Part shown: one piece after another, positions 5,266 through 8,354 of the stretch
Numbering within the stretch: the first letter of the stretch is position 1
Layout of the letters: the number at the start of each line of letters is the position of its first letter
NCBI GenBank assembly: GCA_021793055.1
Contig: JAJYTL010000131.1
Span: forward strand, 1-8,354
DNA: 8,354 bases
Source: Pseudomonadota bacterium
GTDB taxonomy: Bacteria; Pseudomonadota; Alphaproteobacteria; Ferrovibrionales; Ferrovibrionaceae
Direction: 5' to 3'
Program-made: the position numbers and the translations under genes
Notes under the pieces: generated by a model
What the model was told of the DNA's origin: nothing
The model's database searches: none
What the model saw: the letters and a program-made list of their open reading frames with translations, nothing else

Positions 5266-6159
5266 ATGTCCGATTTCTCGACTTTGCTTTACGAGACGCG
5301 CGACGCTAAGGCCTATATCACGCTAAATCGTCCTGACCGCCTCAACGCCATCGACGACGAGATGCCGGCGGAGATCAAGGCTGCGGTCGAACGCGCCAAT
5401 GCAGACGATAATGTCCGCGTGATCATCTTGCGCGGCAACGGCAAGGCCTTCTGCGCCGGTTACGACCTCAAGCAGTATGCCGAGGCGGATGCGACGCCGC
5501 GCTGGCGGCAGGGGCCGATCTGGGATCCGATCAAGGATTACCGGGAGATGAAGCGCAACACGGACGACTTCTTCACGCTCTGGCGTTCGCTGAAGCCGAC
5601 GATTTGCCAGGTCCACGGCTACGCGGTGGCCGGCGGCAGCGATATCGCGTTGTCGTGCGATTTGCTGATCATGGCCGAGGATGCCCGCATCGGCTATCCG
5701 CCAGCGCGCGTTTGGGGGTGTCCGACGACGGCGATGTGGGTCTACCGTCTCGGCGCCCAGCGCGCCAAGCGCATGCTGTTGACCGGCGATACGACCACCG
5801 GCGCCACCGCCGCGGAATGGGGCCTCGCGATGGAGGCGGTGCCGGCCGCGCGCCTCGATCGGACGGTCGAGGCCTTGGCCGACCGCATCGCTGGCGTGCC
5901 GATCAACCAGCTCGTCATGCAGAAGCTGATGATCAACCAGGCCTACGACAACATGGGCTTGCAGGGGACGCAGATTCTCGCGACGCTCTTTGACGGTATC
6001 ACGCGGAACTCCGCCGAAGGGCATTGGTTCAAGGAATTTGCCGAACGCGACGGATTTCACGCCGCGGTGCATTGGCGTGATTCGGGGCGGCGCATTCCCG
6101 ACGGCGGCGGGCCGCTTCCGGATCCCGCCGAGGTTCGCGGAACCGATCGTGGCGATTAA
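5266..6159 (+). CDS. Crotonase/enoyl-CoA hydratase-family protein, atypical active site
   Basis: The 297-residue product has the crotonase fold: an N-terminal ITLNRPDRLNAID strand region, the first oxyanion-hole loop GKAFCAGYDLK (59-69), and the second HGYAVAGGSDIALSCD (117-132) followed by AEDARIGYPPARVWGCPTT. In classical hydratase the two catalytic acids are the E of GGCELA and the E of GQPE. Here they are D126 and P146, so simple hydration of enoyl-CoA by the textbook mechanism is doubtful. The IGYPPARVWG.PTT block characterises a distinct, mostly uncharacterised crotonase subgroup as far as I recall. Members of the superfamily also act as isomerases, hydrolases or decarboxylases, so the reaction stays open. 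ATG 5266 has AGGAG at 5254-5258 with good spacing. It is cytoplasmic, and very likely works on the CoA thioester made by the downstream ligase. Confidence 0.93.
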   Translation: MSDFSTLLYETRDAKAYITLNRPDRLNAIDDEMPAEIKAAVERANADDNVRVIILRGNGKAFCAGYDLKQYAEADATPRWRQGPIWDPIKDYREMKRNTDDFFTLWRSLKPTICQVHGYAVAGGSDIALSCDLLIMAEDARIGYPPARVWGCPTTAMWVYRLGAQRAKRMLLTGDTTTGATAAEWGLAMEAVPAARLDRTVEALADRIAGVPINQLVMQKLMINQAYDNMGLQGTQILATLFDGITRNSAEGHWFKEFAERDGFHAAVHWRDSGRRIPDGGGPLPDPAEVRGTDRGD

Positions 6160-6174
6160 ATCTGGGGGACACAA

Positions 6175-7830
6175 ATGAGCACGGAAACGCCCCACGCCAA
6201 ATCGTATTTTCCTGCCGATACGTCGCTTCCGGTCTCCGAGCTCACAGTCGGCGGGCTTCTCGATCGGCGCGCCCGGGATGCCGCTGGGCAAACCGCCCTG
6301 GTCGAAGTCGCGCCCGCTGGAAGCGCCTCGCTTTGCGGCGCCGCGCGGACCGATCGGCGGTGGAGCTACGCGGCGCTCTACGCCGAGGCCGAGCACTGCG
6401 CCCACTGGCTTTTGCGGCATTTCTCGCCGGGGGATCGCATCACCGTCTGGGCGCCCAATGTTCCCGAATGGGTCATCCTGGAATACGGCGCGGCCCTGGC
6501 CGGATTGGTTCTAGTGACGGCAAATCCCGCGTTGCGCAAGGATGAACTCGCCTACGTCTTGGCGCAGTCCCGCTCGGCTGGATTGTTTCACGCCGCCGCG
6601 TTCCGAGGCGCCGATATGTCCGCGATCGCGAGGGCGGCCGCCGCGGATTTGCCTCGGCCGCTGTGGCTCTTCAGCTTCGCCGATTGGGAAGAACAGGTCC
6701 GCCGCTCGCCGCGCGGCGAGGGCGCGCTTCCTGAAGTGCGGCCCGACGATCCGGTTCAGATCCAATATACCTCCGGCACCACGGGCATGCCGAAGGGTGC
6801 GCTCCTGCATCACAAGGGGCTGGTCAATAACGCGGATTTTTACACCCGGCGGGGCCAGTTCCCGGACAGCGGCGTCTTGGTGAGCGCGATGCCCCTGTTC
6901 CACACGGCGGGGAGCGCGATGAACGTTTTGGGGTGCGCGCAACGCAAAGCTACCTACGGGCTGGTGCAGGTCTTTGACCCGGCCCTGGTTCTCGGCGCGG
7001 CGCAGACCCTTCGCGCCAACGTGATCACCGGGGTGCCGACGATGCTGATCGCCATGCTCAACAATCCCGCGTTTTCAAGTTACGATTTAAGCAGCTGTGC
7101 GGTCGTGGTGTCGGGTGGCGCCTCGGTGCCGCCGGAGCTTGTGGATCGCATCGAGCGATCTTTCGGATGCCGCTTCAGCACGGTCTATGGCCAGACGGAA
7201 CTCAGCCCCGTGGTGACCCAAACCAGCCCGGGCGACAGCGCGGCCGACCGGGCGGAGACCGTCGGCCGCCCCTTGTGGCAGGTAGAGATGAAGGTCGCCG
7301 ATGTCGCGACCGGCGAACCGCTGCCGATCGGCGAGCAGGGCGAGATCTGCGCCCGCGGCTACCAGAAGATGCTCAGCTATTTCGACATGCCCGAGGCCAC
7401 GGCGCAAACCATCGACGAGGAGGGCTGGCTGCATTCCGGCGACCTCGGCACGATGGACGGCCGCGGCTTCTTCCGCGTGACCGGGCGCCTCAAGGACATG
7501 ATCATCCGCGGTGGCGAGAACATCTATCCGCGCGAGACCGAGACCCTGCTCTTTACCCATCCGACGATTGTCGACGTGGCGGTGGTTGGGGTCCCCGACG
7601 AGACGTGGGGCGAGCAGGTTGCCGCGGTGCTGCGTATTCGGCAGGATGTCGAAGCGCCGACATCGGAGGGCCTGCACAACTTTTGCCGCGCGCATCTCGC
7701 GCCGCACAAGACGCCGCGGTTCTGGTATGTGGCGACGGAATTCCCGCTCACCGGCTCGGGAAAGGTCCAGAAGTTCCGCATCGTCGAGTTCATCCAACAG
7801 GGCCGCTACCGGCTGCTCGACGCCGAATAA
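6175..7830 (+). CDS. AMP-forming acyl-CoA ligase (AMP-binding, FadD-like)
   Basis: The 551-residue enzyme activates a carboxylic acid with ATP to an acyl-adenylate and transfers it to CoA. The ANL-superfamily motifs are in order: the phosphate-binding loop YTSGTTGMPKG (198-208), the adenine and magnesium motif YGQTELSP (338-345), the ribose-binding Asp in HSGDLG (D423), the hinge motif GRLKDMIIRGGENIYPRE (437-454) and the C-terminal catalytic lysine in GSGKVQKF (K530). All key residues are present, so it should be active. Length and the GGENIYPRE form fit fatty or aryl acyl-CoA ligases rather than acetyl-CoA synthetase. The substrate cannot be deduced. It follows the crotonase gene by 15 nt, with a G-rich GGGGGA ribosome-binding site at 6164-6169, and closes the operon. 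It is cytoplasmic, possibly membrane-associated. Confidence 0.95.
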   Translation: MSTETPHAKSYFPADTSLPVSELTVGGLLDRRARDAAGQTALVEVAPAGSASLCGAARTDRRWSYAALYAEAEHCAHWLLRHFSPGDRITVWAPNVPEWVILEYGAALAGLVLVTANPALRKDELAYVLAQSRSAGLFHAAAFRGADMSAIARAAAADLPRPLWLFSFADWEEQVRRSPRGEGALPEVRPDDPVQIQYTSGTTGMPKGALLHHKGLVNNADFYTRRGQFPDSGVLVSAMPLFHTAGSAMNVLGCAQRKATYGLVQVFDPALVLGAAQTLRANVITGVPTMLIAMLNNPAFSSYDLSSCAVVVSGGASVPPELVDRIERSFGCRFSTVYGQTELSPVVTQTSPGDSAADRAETVGRPLWQVEMKVADVATGEPLPIGEQGEICARGYQKMLSYFDMPEATAQTIDEEGWLHSGDLGTMDGRGFFRVTGRLKDMIIRGGENIYPRETETLLFTHPTIVDVAVVGVPDETWGEQVAAVLRIRQDVEAPTSEGLHNFCRAHLAPHKTPRFWYVATEFPLTGSGKVQKFRIVEFIQQGRYRLLDAE

Positions 7831-7836
7831 GGCCAT

Positions 7837-7869
7837 CCGCGCGCCGCGCGCCATCGGGGCGGCGCGCGG
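7837..7869. terminator. GC-rich hairpin after the acyl-CoA ligase gene
   Basis: CCGCGCGCCGC (7837-7847) pairs perfectly over 11 bp with GCGGCGCGCGG (7859-7869) around an 11-base loop, beginning 6 nt after the ligase stop. No T run follows on either strand, so it is a transcript-end or stabilising structure rather than a classical intrinsic terminator. It lies between convergent genes and could serve both. Confidence 0.45.
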
Positions 7870-7943
7870 ACAGGGACCAGGATGCCGTCCGTCGTGCACT
7901 GTCGCGATGCCTCGTCATGGCGGGCGCCGTTACGCAGGCGGGA

Positions 7944-8237
7944 TCACCTCGGGTCTCTGACGGGCGAGGTGGAGAGCGCGGCGGCGGCGCCGACCGTCGC
8001 GAGCGAGCGCCGACGCGGTGCGGCTTGGACGGCGAGCCCGGAGCGCATCGGGCCATGCGGGAGCAGCGGGCAAGGCGCGTCGGTGCCGGAGGGTCGGCGC
8101 ATCAGCGCGACGGCGGCCCGCACGTCCTTGGCGCTGATGCCGTCCGCGTGCATCAGCGCTTGGGTGATGGGGTCCGAAAGGATCTCGGTGAGGGACGCTT
8201 CGGCCATCGGAGCCGGCCGGGAATTTCTCTTCCGCAT
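7944..8237 (-). CDS. Small conserved hypothetical protein
   Basis: A 97-residue minus-strand frame, convergent with the ligase gene. The start ATG (8237-8235) is chosen because a strong GGGGAGG (complement of 8247-8253) lies 9 nt upstream; the longer TTG start at 8255 overlaps that site. Residues about 15-46 (SLTEILSDPITQALMHADG, then ISAKDVRAAVALMRR) look like a helical module that I remember from short rhizobial hypotheticals of the type 'SLxxILxDPIxxALMxADxVDP'. The second half is Pro/Ala/Arg-rich without recognisable features and may be a frame-shifted or extended tail compared with relatives, which tend to be shorter. There is no signal peptide or membrane segment. Function is unknown. 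Confidence 0.6.
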   Translation of the reverse strand: MRKRNSRPAPMAEASLTEILSDPITQALMHADGISAKDVRAAVALMRRPSGTDAPCPLLPHGPMRSGLAVQAAPRRRSLATVGAAAALSTSPVRDPR

Positions 8238-8246
8238 CTCGCAAGA

Positions 8247-8253
8247 CCTCCCC
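8247..8253 (-). promoter_or_regulatory. Ribosome-binding site deciding the start of the small minus-strand gene
   Basis: The minus strand reads GGGGAGG followed by 9 nt and ATG at 8237, a near-ideal Shine-Dalgarno. It argues that the gene is real and starts at 8237. The remaining bases to 8354 hold nothing I can assign. Confidence 0.6.
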
Positions 8254-8354
8254 AAATGTTGCGATCACAGGGTTGCGGTTTTCTGCTTTGCTCGCGACAC
8301 AGGTGGCGCGGGCGCCGAGAAGCGGCCGATCGGACGCGCTTCGCCGTTTCGACG

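Noticed and set aside
5323..6420. Minus-strand 365-residue frame opposite the crotonase gene
   Set aside because: It is a typical antisense shadow of a GC-rich gene: rich in Arg, His, Pro and Gly, extends into the ligase gene and has no recognisable motif.
7087..7899. Minus-strand 270-residue frame opposite the ligase C-terminal domain
   Set aside because: The plus strand encodes the conserved ligase hinge and catalytic lysine there; the antisense frame is compositionally biased and motif-free.

Overview
The window looks like a chromosomal segment of a GC-rich alphaproteobacterium, most likely of the order Hyphomicrobiales (Rhizobiales). The evidence is the rpoD C-terminus ending in HPSRSRKLRSFLD, the tRNA-Ile2(CAU) gene directly behind rpoD, and the small minus-strand protein at the right edge that resembles short hypotheticals of rhizobial genomes. 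This placement comes from remembered family sequences, not from a search.

Left part (1-838) is housekeeping: the last 219 codons of the primary sigma factor, two hairpins behind it, and a complete tRNA-Ile2 with encoded CCA.

Middle part (839-4528) is a patchwork of mobile-element debris downstream of the tRNA. It holds, in order: three stem-loops in an AT-richer stretch; a minus-strand C-terminal relic of an IS701-type transposase with two compensating frameshifts; a plus-strand scrap (about 33 residues) of a tyrosine site-specific recombinase that abuts the IS relic; an intact YbfB/YjiJ-like MFS transporter as the only apparently functional passenger; a structured 350-base stretch that I tentatively read as the 5' part of a minus-strand group II intron; and an almost complete IS3-family element. 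That element has 26-bp imperfect inverted repeats, an OrfA, a T_TTA_AAG slippery site for the OrfA-OrfB frameshift, and an OrfB with a full DD(35)E triad but interrupted by an in-frame amber codon.

Right part (4567-7830) is a tight co-directional cluster: a TetR-type regulator, an atypical crotonase-fold protein (3 nt gap) and an AMP-forming acyl-CoA ligase (15 nt gap). The likely logic is that the ligase activates a carboxylic acid to its CoA thioester, the crotonase acts on that thioester, and the TetR protein senses the acid or thioester and controls the operon. The substrate cannot be read from the sequence. The IS3 right end lies only 38 bp from the tetR start codon, so the native promoter region may have been displaced. 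A GC-rich hairpin closes the operon, and a short convergent minus-strand gene follows.

I do not see a clear previously undescribed system (no CRISPR array, toxin-antitoxin pair, retron or defence cluster). The points most worth a second look are the crotonase lacking both canonical catalytic glutamates, the amber-interrupted IS3 transposase, the putative group II intron relic, and the integrase relic next to a tRNA gene.
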